This document shows, piece by piece, positions 27,594 through 36,476 of a stretch of 64,000 nucleotides of DNA (within the stretch, counting starts at the first letter, position 1; each line of letters opens with the position of its first letter). A program made the position numbers and the translations under genes. This DNA is from an uncultured Bacteroidaceae bacterium. Lineage in GTDB: Bacteria > Bacteroidota > Bacteroidia > Bacteroidales > Bacteroidaceae. The notes under the pieces are model-generated. The model was not told the origin of the DNA, ran no database searches, and saw nothing but the letters and a program-made list of their open reading frames with translations. The stretch spans positions 62,001-126,000 of the forward strand of contig CAJOLZ010000002.1 of NCBI GenBank assembly GCA_905235575.1, given 5' to 3'.

Positions 27594-29408
27594 ATGGACA
27601 TTATTCAACTCTTACCCGATTCCGTTGCCAACCAGATAGCTGCTGGTGAAGTTGTGCAACGCCCTGCATCTGTCATCAAAGAACTGATGGAGAATGCTGT
27701 GGATGCCGGTGCAACCACTATCGATGTGCTTGTCACTGATGCTGGACGCACTTCCATTCAGGTGATTGACGATGGGAAAGGTATGAGCGAAACAGATGCT
27801 CGATTGGCTTTCGAGCGGCATGCGACATCAAAAATCCGTAAGGCTGAGGACCTTTTTGCTCTCCATACGATGGGTTTTCGTGGTGAGGCATTGCCGTCGA
27901 TTGCAGCTGTGTCTCAAGTTGAACTTAAGACCCGTACTGCAGACCACGATTTAGGTACCGATTTACTCATCGAAGGCTCTCGTGTCATTAGCCAGGAAGC
28001 ATGTCAATGTTCCGTTGGAGCCAATATCGAGGTGCGGAATCTGTTTTTCAATGTTCCGGCGCGACGCAAGTTCTTGAAATCGAATCAGACAGAACTGAGC
28101 AACATCACGCAGGACTTTGAGCGTATCGCCTTGGTCAATCCTTCCATAGCATTCTCTCTTTCTCACAATGGCTCGCTCCTTGTCAAATTGCCTTCCACCA
28201 GTCTTCAGCAGCGCATTGTTGCCATTTTCGGAAAGAAGCTCAACGAGCAATTGCTGTCGCTTGATGTGGATACGACACTTGTACGCATCAGTGGTTTTGT
28301 GGGAAAACCAGAGGCCTCGCGTAAGAAGGGGGCTCATCAGTATTTCTTTGTCAACGGGCGTTACATGCGCCATCCCTATTTTCATAAGGCTGTCATGGAG
28401 GCATTTGCTCACCTCATACCCGAGGGCGAGCAGGTGCCTTATTTCATATATTTCGACGTAGATCCTTCGAACATCGATGTGAATATTCACCCGACAAAGA
28501 CGGAAATCAAGTTCGAGAACGAGTCTGCAATTTGGCAGATTCTTGTAGCGGCTGTCCGCGAGGCATTGGGACGTTTCAATTCTGTGCCCACAATTGATTT
28601 CGATGTTGAAGGCCGTCCAGACATCCCTACTTTCGAACAGCATCCCACTCAGCCTGTTCATGCTCCTCAGGTGCAGTATAATCCCGACTATAATCCTTTC
28701 CGTAAGGAATCTCCACGTCGTGCCTCTACCGATTGGACACAGCTCTACGATGGGCTTTCGAAGTCAATTCCTACGGAGGTCGAGCCTGCTACGGACACAC
28801 CTTCTGACCCCACACTTTTCGGTGATGACGAATTGGTCGAACGCAGTGCAGAGCATTTTCAGTTCGCAGGACAGTATATTCTGACCGCTGTCAGTTCGGG
28901 ACTGATGATGGTTGAGCAGCATCGTGCTCATGTTCGCATTCTATACGAGCGTTATTTAAGCCAGATGGAGACACGCACTGCATCAACGCAGGGACTGCTT
29001 TTCCCAGAGATGGTTCAACTGGCTCCTTCCGATGCCGTTGTGCTTGATGAAGTGATGGACACCCTTTCGTCTTTGGGATTCGACCTCACGTCGCTTGGTG
29101 GCGGCAGCTATTCCATACAGGGTGTACCCAGTGGCATTGGCGATGCAGATGCAGCCACGTTGCTCACGCAGTTGGTTGGAGAGGCGCGCGAAGAGCGTTC
29201 TGGTCGTTCAACGATGGGTGGCATACAGCATCGTCTTGCATTGGCATTGGCTCGCAGCGCGGCCATAGTGGTGGGGCAGGCACTCACTTCTCAGGAGATG
29301 GATTCTTTGTTGGGCGATCTCTTCCAGACTTCGAATCCACGACTGACACCAACAGGAAAGACCATTCTGACGATACTTTCCCAGCAAGACATCGACCGTA
29401 TGTTTTGA
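27594..29408 (+). CDS. mutL: DNA mismatch repair protein MutL
   Basis: Couples MutS mismatch recognition to strand removal. The GHKL ATPase motifs are intact: [24 protein letters not shown] and [14 protein letters not shown], followed by [10 protein letters not shown]. The linker (about 345-415) is low in conservation. In the dimerisation domain, the usual endonuclease motif DQHAxxERxxYE reads [12 protein letters not shown], and the usual CPHGRPT reads TPTGKTI. Metal-binding residues of endonuclease-type MutL therefore appear lost, which suggests a nuclease-inactive form. Length 604 is normal. trpS follows after 30 bp. Confidence 0.95.
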   Translation: MDIIQLLPDSVANQIAAGEVVQRPASVIKELMENAVDAGATTIDVLVTDAGRTSIQVIDDGKGMSETDARLAFERHATSKIRKAEDLFALHTMGFRGEALPSIAAVSQVELKTRTADHDLGTDLLIEGSRVISQEACQCSVGANIEVRNLFFNVPARRKFLKSNQTELSNITQDFERIALVNPSIAFSLSHNGSLLVKLPSTSLQQRIVAIFGKKLNEQLLSLDVDTTLVRISGFVGKPEASRKKGAHQYFFVNGRYMRHPYFHKAVMEAFAHLIPEGEQVPYFIYFDVDPSNIDVNIHPTKTEIKFENESAIWQILVAAVREALGRFNSVPTIDFDVEGRPDIPTFEQHPTQPVHAPQVQYNPDYNPFRKESPRRASTDWTQLYDGLSKSIPTEVEPATDTPSDPTLFGDDELVERSAEHFQFAGQYILTAVSSGLMMVEQHRAHVRILYERYLSQMETRTASTQGLLFPEMVQLAPSDAVVLDEVMDTLSSLGFDLTSLGGGSYSIQGVPSGIGDADAATLLTQLVGEAREERSGRSTMGGIQHRLALALARSAAIVVGQALTSQEMDSLLGDLFQTSNPRLTPTGKTILTILSQQDIDRMF

Positions 29409-29438
29409 TTTTGAAATTAGTAAAAAGCAATCATAGAA

Positions 29439-30539
29439 ATGGAAACCAAAGAGAAAATCATTCTGACAGGCGACCGCCCCACGGGTCGTCTTCATATCGG
29501 ACATTATGTGGGGTCATTGCGTCGTCGTGTCGAGTTGCAAAACTCGGGTCTCTATGACAAGATATTCATCTTCGAGGCCGATGCTCAGGCACTCACCGAC
29601 AACATCGAAAACCCAGAGAAAGTGCGCCAGAATGTTATTGAAGTGGCGCTCGACTATCTCTCTGTGGGACTTGATCCGTCCAAGAGTACACTCTTCATTC
29701 AGAGTCAGATACCCGAGCTTTGTGAACTTTCGTTCTATTATATGGACCTTGTTTCGGTGAGCCGTTTGCAGCGTAACCCAACGGTCAAGACAGAACTTCA
29801 GATGCGTAATTTCTCGGGTGGCACGCCTGTGGGCTTCTTCACCTATCCCATCTCGCAGGCGGCCGACATTACGGCGTTCAAGGCTACTACCGTGCCGGTG
29901 GGCGAGGACCAGGAGCCCATGCTTGAGCAGTGTCGTGAGATTGTCCGCCGTTTCAACTTCATCTATGGCGATACGCTTGTAGAGCCCGAAATACTTCTTC
30001 CGGAGAATGCAGCCTGTCTGCGTCTGCCTGGAACAGATGGCAAGGCTAAGATGAGCAAGAGCCTCGGAAACTGCATCTACCTGAGTGACACGGCCGATGA
30101 AGTTGCCAAGAAGGTGAAGACAATGTATACCGACCCCACGCATCTGCAGGTGTCAGACCCCGGTCATCTCGAAGGCAACACAGTATTCACCTATCTCGAC
30201 GCTTTTGCTACCGACGAGCAGGTGGCACGTCTTCTGCCCGACTATCAGTCACTGCAGGAAATGAAGGACCATTACACGCGTGGTGGCTTGGGCGACGTGA
30301 AGTGCAAGAAATTGCTTACTGCCATTCTGCAGGAAACGCTCGAGCCCATACGTCAGCGTCGTGCCATGTACGAGCGTGACATCCCTGCCGTATATGAGAT
30401 TCTGCGTAAGGGTTGCGAGGTTGCACGTGCTGCGGCTGCAGAGACTATGGATGAAGTGCGCCGTGCGATGAAGATAAACTATTTCGAAGACCAGGCTCTC
30501 ATCGAGGAGCAGGCACGTCGGTTTGCTTCAAAGAATTAA
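29439..30539 (+). CDS. trpS: Tryptophanyl-tRNA synthetase
   Basis: Class I aminoacyl-tRNA synthetase charging tRNA-Trp. HIGH signature HIGH in [11 protein letters not shown] (about 17-20), KMSKS in [11 protein letters not shown]. Other conserved segments are [20 protein letters not shown] and [20 protein letters not shown]. Length 366 is within the range for the longer TrpS type. It is the last gene of the parvulin operon and is followed by a strong bidirectional terminator. Confidence 0.96.
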   Translation: METKEKIILTGDRPTGRLHIGHYVGSLRRRVELQNSGLYDKIFIFEADAQALTDNIENPEKVRQNVIEVALDYLSVGLDPSKSTLFIQSQIPELCELSFYYMDLVSVSRLQRNPTVKTELQMRNFSGGTPVGFFTYPISQAADITAFKATTVPVGEDQEPMLEQCREIVRRFNFIYGDTLVEPEILLPENAACLRLPGTDGKAKMSKSLGNCIYLSDTADEVAKKVKTMYTDPTHLQVSDPGHLEGNTVFTYLDAFATDEQVARLLPDYQSLQEMKDHYTRGGLGDVKCKKLLTAILQETLEPIRQRRAMYERDIPAVYEILRKGCEVARAAAAETMDEVRRAMKINYFEDQALIEEQARRFASKN

Positions 30540-30562
30540 GAAGAGATACAAGAGTAAATGAT

Positions 30563-30595
30563 AAAAGCCACGGTCCTTAATGCCGTGGCTTTTTT
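30563..30595. terminator. Bidirectional terminator between trpS and the GH105 fusion
   Basis: AAAAGCCACGG (30563-30573), 9-base loop, CCGTGGCTTTT (30583-30593), with T-runs on both strands. Two convergent genes share it. Confidence 0.9.
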
Positions 30596-30596
30596 G

Positions 30597-32576
30597 TTAG
30601 TGCTGTTCGGAGCCTTTCTCTTGCGGAATGAACACGCTTGAGCATGTTCGCAGACCTGCCATCGGTGGTAGGACGGCACGTATCTTCTTTTCGCGTGTAA
30701 CCCAGAGCATGTGAGGTTGCTCCACGCGAGACAGATGGCCCTGCCAGTTGGTGAGGAACAACCCTCGTCCTTCGATGTACTGCATACCCGAAAGGAAGCG
30801 TAGCGGACGTCCGGCAAGGTCATCGTTTGTCAACTGCCACACGATTTCCTTTGTAGGGCTGAATTCCAAAATGCGCGGATTGTTGTCGCCGTCGGCCACC
30901 GCCACCAGTGTGTTGCCGTTTGGCATTCGAATCACCGAGTGCGGGCGACCGGGAACTGCCACGTCCCAAACCACGCGGCCGTTATGGTCATATTCCGTCA
31001 CGCGTTCGGGACCATAGTGTGCCACCAGGTAGTGCCCGTCTTCCAGTCTGCGGGCGTTGCGCATGAAGGCCATGTCGGCGTTGCGCGTGCCTTTTGGCAG
31101 GATGCATGTCTGGTGAACGATGCGTCCTTTCGGGCTGATTTCCAAGAGTCTTCCCGTCTCGCATTCGCCCACGAATGTGTTTCCGTTGGCCAGTCGCTGG
31201 CAAGCAAACACGTGTGCTTTCGTCTTATACTCAAACACTTTGTTCCCCTTTCCGTCCAGTTCCAGCACTCCCTGGCCTGTGGTGAAGAGCAGATTTCCCG
31301 AAGGCAGTTGCCACAGGTCGTTGCTCAGTGGTGCCTCATGCTGCCATGTCGCAAGTCCGTTCTCGAATCGCATCACGCGACCCTGCGTATAGTCGGTTAC
31401 GTAGAAGGGCGTTTGCAACTGGTGCAGTATGTGGTGTTCCACGATGCCAGTGCCCAGCATGAACGATGCGAGAGCGGCGAATGTGCTGATTTCGCGTGTT
31501 TGTGTGATGTAGGCACGGTAGTCGTTCTGTATGCCGATGCTCGAGCAGTCGGTCAGGTTTATGTTTCCGTCGGCATTGCGTATGGCTTTTGTGCGCAGTC
31601 CTTCGTAGGCTTTTCTGATGATGGGCATGTATTTCTCGGCCGGGACGAAACCGCGGTCGACGCTGCGTTGCAGCAGATAGGTGAACATGCCGCTGCCCGA
31701 TGTCTCGTTCCAGTTGCCTTCGTCGTTTTCACGTTGCACCACCTGGCACCACAGTCCCGTGTTTTTATCCTGATGTTTTGCGAGTCCTTCGCACAGACGG
31801 GTGGTGAGACGTTCGAGTTCTGCGCGCGATTCGTGATTGGCAGGCAGATAGTCAAACACGTCGGCCATCAGCACAGCCACCCAACCCAGGCCCTCGCTCC
31901 ACACGTCGGTGGAGTAACTGTCTGCGTCGCGTGCCCACGGTGCGCGTCCCTTGGGCGACCATCCGTGATAGAGCAGTCCGTCGTCGGTGCTGCACAGGCG
32001 GAAGATGCCACGAATCTGTCGCGCCACTTCGTCGAAATCCTCGGGATGGCGCATCGTCTTTGCGTAGCGTGCCAGAAACATTTGGCCCATGAATACGCCG
32101 TCCACCCACACCTGCGCTGTTCCGCGGTTGTGTGTAAACATGCCTTCAGCCGTTCGCGGATAGTCGTCGAATCCGTGGCGTATGGTCTCGGCTGCACGTG
32201 CATAGCGTTGCTCGCCCGTCAGTTCGTACATGAGCAGGCAGGCATATCCCGGCAGGAAGTTGTCCAGCGCGCCGGGATTGAAGTTAGGCACAGAGCCGTC
32301 GGCACCCACATTCTGGTCCACGAAGCGGCGCACGTAGTTCAGATAGCGCGAGTCGTTGGTGAGGCGCCACATCCGCTCCATGGCAAACAGGACGTAGCCC
32401 GACTGCCAGGTGAAGTGGTTCCGATCGCTGCCCCAGCGGATGACGTCGGGGTCGGGAAAACGGTCGATAAAACTGCGCGCCGTCGTTTCCGACAGCAGCG
32501 AACGTTCGCGCTGTTGCGCCACCAGACAGCCGACACACAGCACGGCTGCCACAAAGAATGAGAAAATACGTTTCAT
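30597..32576 (-). CDS. GH105-like hydrolase fused to a C-terminal beta-propeller-like domain
   Basis: A 659-residue exported protein (signal peptide MKRIFSFFVAAVLCVGCLVA). Residues ~25-375 form an (alpha/alpha)6 barrel of the GH88/GH105 type. WVDGVFMGQMFLARYAK carries the likely catalytic aspartate, and YHGWSPKGRAPWARD, SEGLGWVAVLMADV and NWNETSGSGMFTYLLQRSVDRG are family features of unsaturated rhamnogalacturonyl hydrolases. Residues ~390-650 are repeats of the PQQ-like or arylsulfotransferase-like propeller kind: GLATWQHEAPLSNDLWQLPSGN, RLANGNTFVGECETGR, RMPNGNTLVAVADGD. I know no standard GH105 of this length, so the fusion is unusual. The propeller may bind the substrate. Confidence 0.8.
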   Translation of the reverse strand: MKRIFSFFVAAVLCVGCLVAQQRERSLLSETTARSFIDRFPDPDVIRWGSDRNHFTWQSGYVLFAMERMWRLTNDSRYLNYVRRFVDQNVGADGSVPNFNPGALDNFLPGYACLLMYELTGEQRYARAAETIRHGFDDYPRTAEGMFTHNRGTAQVWVDGVFMGQMFLARYAKTMRHPEDFDEVARQIRGIFRLCSTDDGLLYHGWSPKGRAPWARDADSYSTDVWSEGLGWVAVLMADVFDYLPANHESRAELERLTTRLCEGLAKHQDKNTGLWCQVVQRENDEGNWNETSGSGMFTYLLQRSVDRGFVPAEKYMPIIRKAYEGLRTKAIRNADGNINLTDCSSIGIQNDYRAYITQTREISTFAALASFMLGTGIVEHHILHQLQTPFYVTDYTQGRVMRFENGLATWQHEAPLSNDLWQLPSGNLLFTTGQGVLELDGKGNKVFEYKTKAHVFACQRLANGNTFVGECETGRLLEISPKGRIVHQTCILPKGTRNADMAFMRNARRLEDGHYLVAHYGPERVTEYDHNGRVVWDVAVPGRPHSVIRMPNGNTLVAVADGDNNPRILEFSPTKEIVWQLTNDDLAGRPLRFLSGMQYIEGRGLFLTNWQGHLSRVEQPHMLWVTREKKIRAVLPPMAGLRTCSSVFIPQEKGSEQH

Positions 32577-32765
32577 GTAGCAAATTTATAAATAAATGTT
32601 TAAAATCAGAAAAGATACGTCAGTTTTTCTCTCTTATTCCGAGCATGTTCAATTCACCCTCGCCTTATATACCTTTATATATAGGTCTGTTTCGCGAGTC
32701 TTCGCCCTGTTTTTCCCGATTTGGCTGTCCGTGAGTCGGACGGAGGTTTCGGGAGTGTCGGAAAA

Positions 32766-32845
32766 CGCACCGTGCTTTTCACCTTGTCGCAGCACGTTGC
32801 GTAGCCTGTCGCAGCACGTTGCGATGCCCGTCGCACCACGGTGCG
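32766..32845. repeat. 22-bp palindrome array F (4 units; gap 32577-32953)
   Basis: Units start at 32766 (degenerate, CGCACCGTGCTTTT), 32788 and 32810 (both CGCAGCACGTTGCG) and 32832 (CGCACCACGGTGCG), period 22. AAAA precedes the array and TTTTTT follows it. It sits between the divergent GH105-fusion and GH5 genes. The remainder of the gap holds the GH5 promoter and A/T-rich sequence upstream of the GH105 fusion with no clear promoter. Confidence 0.9.
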
Positions 32846-32898
32846 TTTTTTAACCTCTCTCGCTGTTACTCCTGCTTTGTCATAAATTTCTTCATAAA

Positions 32899-32930
32899 GT
32901 TGTATATGTGAATGTTTTCCACTACCTTTG
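32899..32930 (+). promoter_or_regulatory. Promoter of the GH5 gene
   Basis: GTTG (32899-32902), 20 bases, TACCTTTG (32923-32930), 23 bases before the ATG. Confidence 0.65.
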
Positions 32931-32953
32931 CATGAGAACAAAAGACTAACATC

Positions 32954-34111
32954 ATGAAACGCATTTTCGTCTGGATGCTTTGCATCGCATCGGCAGCCGC
33001 AGTGCATGCTGCCAAATTCGAGACGGCTACTGAGGCCGCACGCCACATGGGACTGGGTTGGAACCTGGGTAACACGCTCGATGCCAACAACGGGCGCCGT
33101 CAGGACCTCTCGTCGGAGACTTGCTGGGGACAGGCCTATGCGACTCCCGAACTGATGGTGATGATGAAGAAGGCCGGCTTCGGTGCCGTGCGTGTGCCCG
33201 TGACGTGGTACAACCACATGGACGGCGACGGGCGTGTGGACGAGGCCTGGATGCGGCGCGTACACCAGGTGGTGGACTATGTCCTCGATGCCGGTCTCTA
33301 TTGCATCGTGAATGTTCACCACGACACAGGTGCTGCGCGCTCGGCTTGGCTCATCGCCGACGAAGACAGCCTCAACGCCTGCCGCGCCCGATACGAACAC
33401 CTCTGGGAACAGATAGCCGACGAGTTCCGTGACTATGGTCAGAAACTGCTTTTCGAGAGCTATAACGAGATGCTCGACAGACACCGCTCGTGGTGTTTTG
33501 CCTCGTACAACGCGCCCGAACGCTATGACGCAGCCGTGGCAGCCTCGGCCTATCGCGCCATCAACGGATATGCGCAGAGCTTCGTTGACGTAGTGCGACG
33601 TTCGGGTGGAAAGAATGCAACGCGCAACATTATTGTGAATACCTATGGAGGCTGCAGCGGAAGCGGCTCGTGGAACCCCCATCTGAAAGAGCCTCTCACT
33701 CGAATGGAGATACCGCGTGGCGAGCGCGATCATCTGCTCATACAGGTGCACACCTACATCAACATTGAACGCGGATTCGAACGTGCCCGGGCCGAGGCCA
33801 ACGATATGCTGGAGGCGTTGCAGACAAACTTCGTGGACCGCGGATTTCCCGTAGTGATAGGGGAGTGGGGCACCAGCAACGTGGACAGCGGCAGTGACTA
33901 TCGCAATCGGCGTGACATCCTCCTGCAGTATGCCGCCTATTTCGTTGAGGCATGCAAACGTCGCAACATGCCCACGTTCTATTGGCGCGGACTTTCGGAC
34001 GGCAGAGCGGCTCGCAGCGTGCCATGCTTCAACGAACCCGACGTGGCGCAGACGCTGGTGAAAGCCTTCCACGGAGCCAAGTTCAAGGGTAAGTTTCCCA
34101 CCGCAAAATAG
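32954..34111 (+). CDS. GH5 family endoglucanase-like glycoside hydrolase
   Basis: Secreted retaining beta-glycanase (signal peptide MKRIFVWMLCIASAAAVHAA). The N-terminal GLGWNLGNTLDA is typical of GH5, especially subfamilies active on cellulose, xyloglucan or mixed-linkage glucans. GAVRVPVTWYNHM carries the conserved Arg, and IVNVHHD the His. The acid/base is Glu172 in FESYNEML and the nucleophile Glu304 in VVIGEWGT. The 385 residues cover only the catalytic (beta/alpha)8 barrel; no carbohydrate-binding module. No susC/susD pair lies nearby, so it is not part of a standard utilisation locus. It is probably co-transcribed with the ThuA-like gene 44 bp downstream. Confidence 0.92.
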   Translation: MKRIFVWMLCIASAAAVHAAKFETATEAARHMGLGWNLGNTLDANNGRRQDLSSETCWGQAYATPELMVMMKKAGFGAVRVPVTWYNHMDGDGRVDEAWMRRVHQVVDYVLDAGLYCIVNVHHDTGAARSAWLIADEDSLNACRARYEHLWEQIADEFRDYGQKLLFESYNEMLDRHRSWCFASYNAPERYDAAVAASAYRAINGYAQSFVDVVRRSGGKNATRNIIVNTYGGCSGSGSWNPHLKEPLTRMEIPRGERDHLLIQVHTYINIERGFERARAEANDMLEALQTNFVDRGFPVVIGEWGTSNVDSGSDYRNRRDILLQYAAYFVEACKRRNMPTFYWRGLSDGRAARSVPCFNEPDVAQTLVKAFHGAKFKGKFPTAK

Positions 34112-34155
34112 TCTTGAGTTTGAACTCGTTACATAACAAAATAGCATATAATATC

Positions 34156-34923
34156 ATGAAGAAACTGTTCATCTCGATGCTGGCCGTCGTGGCTGTCATG
34201 TTGAGCTCCTGTACGGCCACGGCTCAGGAGAGGCTCCTGCAGGACAAGACCATACTTTTCGTCTATGGCGGATGGGAAGGTCATCAGCCTCGTGAGTGCA
34301 TGGAAGTGCTGAAACCGTGGCTGGAGAGCCAGGGAGCGGTCGTCATCACACGCGACAATCTGCAGGTCTATGAGGACAAGGAGCTGATGGGGCGCGTGGA
34401 CCTGGTCATTCAGACCTGGACCATGGGGAGTCTCACAGGCGAACAGGAGGCGGGTCTCACCGAGGCCGTGCGCAACGGTATGGGACTGGCAGGTTGGCAT
34501 GGTGGACTGGGAGATTCGTTCCGCAACAACACCGAATATCAGTTTATGGTGGGCGGCCAATGGGTGGCTCATCCGGGAGGCCGTATAGACTACGAGGTGG
34601 ACATCAAGGACCAGAAAGACCCTGTGACGAAGGGACTCAAACGGTTCAAAATGAACTCGGAACAGTATTATATGCATGTCGACCCGGGTGTGAAGGTCCT
34701 GGCCACGACCACCTTCAAGGGACACCCCGAAGCCCCCTGGACTGCTGGCGTGGTGATGCCGGTGGTGTGGAAGAAGATGTACGGTCGTGGGCGCATCTTC
34801 TATTCCTCGCTGTGTCACGACGCCGCCGACTTTGATGTGCCCGAGGCGATGGAAATCATGAAACGCGGCATCGTGTGGGCATCCCAGTCGCGCGAGGAGA
34901 CGGCTGCCACGCAGTCGAAGTGA
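34156..34923 (+). CDS. ThuA-like domain lipoprotein
   Basis: Predicted lipoprotein of 255 residues. The signal MKKLFISMLAVVAVMLSSC ends in the lipobox; I therefore start at 34156 rather than an upstream TTG. The mature part is a ThuA-like (class I glutamine amidotransferase-related) domain: ILFVYGGWEGHQPRECMEVL, LVIQTWTMGSLTGEQEAGLT, GLAGWHGGLGDSFRNNTEYQ, and HPEAPWTAGVVMPVVWKKMY with GRGRIFYSSLCHDAADF. ThuA-like proteins are linked to sugar metabolism (trehalose utilisation) but their reaction is not settled. The GH5 gene just upstream supports a carbohydrate role. Confidence 0.85.
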   Translation: MKKLFISMLAVVAVMLSSCTATAQERLLQDKTILFVYGGWEGHQPRECMEVLKPWLESQGAVVITRDNLQVYEDKELMGRVDLVIQTWTMGSLTGEQEAGLTEAVRNGMGLAGWHGGLGDSFRNNTEYQFMVGGQWVAHPGGRIDYEVDIKDQKDPVTKGLKRFKMNSEQYYMHVDPGVKVLATTTFKGHPEAPWTAGVVMPVVWKKMYGRGRIFYSSLCHDAADFDVPEAMEIMKRGIVWASQSREETAATQSK

Positions 34924-34928
34924 AATGT

Positions 34929-35008
34929 AGCACCACGCTGCGACGCCCGACGCACCACGTTGCGACGCCTGTCGAACCACGCTGCGACAGCCATCGCACC
35001 ATGGTGCG
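34929..35008. repeat. 22-bp palindrome array G (4 units)
   Basis: Units start at 34929, 34951, 34973 and 34995 (AGCACCACGCTGCG, CGCACCACGTTGCG, CGAACCACGCTGCG, CGCACCATGGTGCG), period 22, then a run of eight T. It begins 5 bp after the ThuA-like stop codon and ends 42 bp before the purB -7 box, so it could act as the terminator of the GH5-ThuA unit. Confidence 0.9.
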
Positions 35009-35050
35009 TTTTTTTTGCCTGCCGATAGCGTAAATTCCGCAGAAAAGTCG

Positions 35051-35058
35051 TAACTTTG
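35051..35058 (+). promoter_or_regulatory. -7 box of purB
   Basis: TAACTTTG, 32 bases before the ATG at 35091. Confidence 0.55.
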
Positions 35059-35090
35059 CACTCGAAAGTAAAACGTATTTGTTTTCGGAT

Positions 35091-36437
35091 ATGCAACTTG
35101 ATGTATTGACAGCCATATCACCCGTTGATGGGCGGTATCGCAGTAAAGCCGAGCCGCTGGCAGGCTATTTTTCGGAATTCGCTCTCATACGCTACCGCGT
35201 GAGGGTGGAAGTTGAGTATTTTATAGCTCTCTGCGAGCTTCCGCTGCCGCAGTTGGCTGGTTTCCCACGCGAGCATTTCGCACGCCTGCGTTCCATATAT
35301 GAAAATTTCTCCGAGACCGACGCACAACGCGTGAAGGACATAGAGCAGGTGACGAACCACGACGTGAAGGCTGTGGAGTATTTCCTGAAGGAACAGTTCG
35401 ACGCCATCGGCGGTCTGGAGCCTTACAAGGAATTTATCCACTTCGGCCTGACTTCGCAGGATATCAACAATACCAGCGTGCCCCTGAGCATTCGCGAGGC
35501 GCTCGAACATGTCTACTATCCGCTGGCCGACGAGCTCATCGCTCAGTTGGAGGAGTATGCCACGGCGTGGGAAAACGTGCCTATGCTGGCCAAGACCCAC
35601 GGACAGCCCGCCAGCCCGACACGTCTGGGCAAGGAAGTGCGCGTATTCGCATACAGGTTGAAGAGGCAGCTCGATGTGCTGAAAGCCTGCCCCGTGACAG
35701 CCAAGTTCGGCGGTGCTACAGGTAACTACAATGCCCATCACGTGGCCTATCCCGAATATGACTGGCGTGCTTTCGGAAATCGTTTCGTTTCGGAACGTCT
35801 GGGACTGGAGCGCGAGGAATACACCACACAGATCAGCAACTACGACTCGCTGGCCGCCATCTTCGATGCCATGCGACGTATCAACACCATACTGATAGAC
35901 CTCGACCGCGACTTCTGGCAGTATGTTTCGATGGAGTACTTCCGTCAGAAAATAAAAGCCGGCGAAGTGGGCAGCAGCGCCATGCCTCACAAGGTGAATC
36001 CTATCGATTTCGAGAACTCCGAAGGCAACCTCGGCATGGCCAACGCCATCCTGAGCCACCTGTCGCAGAAACTGCCCGTAAGTCGTCTGCAACGCGACCT
36101 CACCGACAGCACCGTGCTGCGCAACGTGGGTGTTCCCTTGGGTCACATGGTCATCAGTATCCAAAGCACACTGAAGGGCCTGCGCAAACTCTTGCTCAAC
36201 GAGGCAGCCATCAACCGCGACCTGGACGGATGCTGGGCTGTCGTTGCCGAAGCAATACAGACCATCCTGCGCCGTGAAGGCTATCCACATCCCTACGAAG
36301 CACTGAAGGCACTCACACGCACTGGTCAGGCTATCAATCAGGAAACAATCAGCACGTTTATCGAGGAGCTGAACGTAAGCGAGTCCGTGAAGGATGAACT
36401 GCGTGCTATCACTCCTCATACGTACATAGGTATTTAA
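35091..36437 (+). CDS. purB: Adenylosuccinate lyase
   Basis: Cleaves SAICAR and adenylosuccinate in purine synthesis. A 448-residue member of the fumarase/aspartase superfamily: signature SSAMPHKVNP with the mobile catalytic loop, TSQDINNTS, and AKTHGQPASPTRLGKE with the catalytic His. The long form with N-terminal LTAISPVDGRY is the type found in E. coli and Bacteroidota. ATG at 35091 is chosen over a TTG 12 bases upstream because it fits the family N-terminus. Confidence 0.96.
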   Translation: MQLDVLTAISPVDGRYRSKAEPLAGYFSEFALIRYRVRVEVEYFIALCELPLPQLAGFPREHFARLRSIYENFSETDAQRVKDIEQVTNHDVKAVEYFLKEQFDAIGGLEPYKEFIHFGLTSQDINNTSVPLSIREALEHVYYPLADELIAQLEEYATAWENVPMLAKTHGQPASPTRLGKEVRVFAYRLKRQLDVLKACPVTAKFGGATGNYNAHHVAYPEYDWRAFGNRFVSERLGLEREEYTTQISNYDSLAAIFDAMRRINTILIDLDRDFWQYVSMEYFRQKIKAGEVGSSAMPHKVNPIDFENSEGNLGMANAILSHLSQKLPVSRLQRDLTDSTVLRNVGVPLGHMVISIQSTLKGLRKLLLNEAAINRDLDGCWAVVAEAIQTILRREGYPHPYEALKALTRTGQAINQETISTFIEELNVSESVKDELRAITPHTYIGI

Positions 36438-36476
36438 TTCAACAAAAGTTTATTAACTCGTCAAATTCTTACAATT

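Noticed and set aside
30939-32561. Long plus-strand reading frame of 540 codons
   Set aside because: Antisense shadow of the GH105 fusion; rich in Val, His and Cys, as expected of noncoding frames.
30597-34923. Polysaccharide utilisation locus
   Set aside because: GH105-fusion, GH5 and ThuA-like genes cluster, but there is no SusC/SusD pair, no SusR/HTCS regulator, and the genes are divergent.
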